Assembly: GCA_035292525.1 (NCBI GenBank)
Contig: DATDPZ010000198.1
Coordinates: 1 to 5,672 of the forward strand
DNA: 5,672 nt
Direction of reading: 5' to 3'
DNA from: VBAS01 sp035292525
GTDB taxonomy: Bacteria; Bacteroidota; Bacteroidia; Chitinophagales; Chitinophagaceae
A program made the position numbers and the translations under genes. The notes beneath the pieces are model-generated. The model searched no databases, was not told the origin of the DNA, and worked only from the letters and a program-made list of their open reading frames with translations. The first letter of the stretch is position 1. Each line of letters starts with the position of its first letter. Positions 5,478 through 5,672 of this stretch are shown here, piece by piece.

Positions 5478-5672
5478 ATGGCCGAACAACTTATTCCCGC
5501 CACTATCGTCATTGCTGATCGCAGTTACCGCATAAAGATCCAGTCGAAGGATGAAGAAGTGGTGCGTAAAACCGTAAAAATAATCAATGACAAGATCATT
5601 GAATTCAAAACCCAGTTTTCCGGAAAAGATATGCAGGACTATGTAGCCATGGCATTGGTATGGTATGCTACC
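5478..5672 (+). CDS. zapA: Cell division protein ZapA, 3' end cut by window edge
   Basis: ZapA binds FtsZ and promotes bundling and stability of FtsZ protofilaments at the division site. The first 65 codons are present, starting MAEQLIPATIVIADRSYRIK. The pattern fits the ZapA N-terminal globular domain: a beta strand carrying the conserved R-x-Y/F-x-I element (SYRIKI, residues 16-21), then a helix with EEVVRKTVKIINDKI (26-40), and the start of the long C-terminal helix (QDYVAMALVWYAT, 53-65). ZapA proteins run to about 95-110 residues, so roughly a third, the coiled-coil dimer/tetramer helix, is missing. The ATG at 5478 is the only plausible start, directly after an AT-rich stretch without a Shine-Dalgarno sequence, as is usual in Bacteroidota. 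It lies in the same direction as pheT and the coiled-coil gene. Confidence 0.88.
   Translation, partial: MAEQLIPATIVIADRSYRIKIQSKDEEVVRKTVKIINDKIIEFKTQFSGKDMQDYVAMALVWYAT

Overview
This window is a piece of a Bacteroidota chromosome, most likely from the Chitinophagaceae or a close relative. Three things point there: the protein sequences (the DnaB, RsmE, PheT and ZapA variants), an exact match to the Bacteroidota-type promoter -7 element TAnnTTTG in front of pheT, and start codons that lack a clear Shine-Dalgarno sequence. I see no mobile element, CRISPR array, rRNA, tRNA or defence system, and all identifiable genes are core housekeeping genes.

Layout. The left 2.4 kb is read leftward. rsmE (16S rRNA m3U1498 methyltransferase, 735 to 1) runs off the left edge a few codons before its expected end. 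To its right is dnaB (replicative helicase, 2372 to 807), transcribed toward rsmE. Between them is a compact 71-bp gap. It holds a degenerate tandem heptamer array directly after the dnaB stop, then a Rho-independent terminator whose U-tract ends a few bases before the rsmE start codon. A second heptamer array of similar type lies inside the rsmE reading frame, at the junction of its two domains.

The 328-bp divergent region (2373-2700) separates dnaB from the rightward genes. It contains a consensus pheT promoter, a weaker candidate dnaB promoter, two inverted repeats placed like operators, and one match to the DnaA-box consensus. To the right, pheT (2701-5127) is followed after 13 bp by a 95-residue coiled-coil gene (5141-5428), then after 49 bp by zapA (5478 to the right edge, truncated). 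The pheT - coiled coil - zapA arrangement suggests the small protein is a ZapB-like partner in FtsZ-ring assembly.

No new multi-gene system is evident. The points most worth a second look are the uncharacterised coiled-coil protein beside zapA, the SSB-like acidic Pro-Phe tail on DnaB, the two TGARNYS-like heptamer arrays (one in coding sequence), and the tight terminator/start arrangement between dnaB and rsmE.
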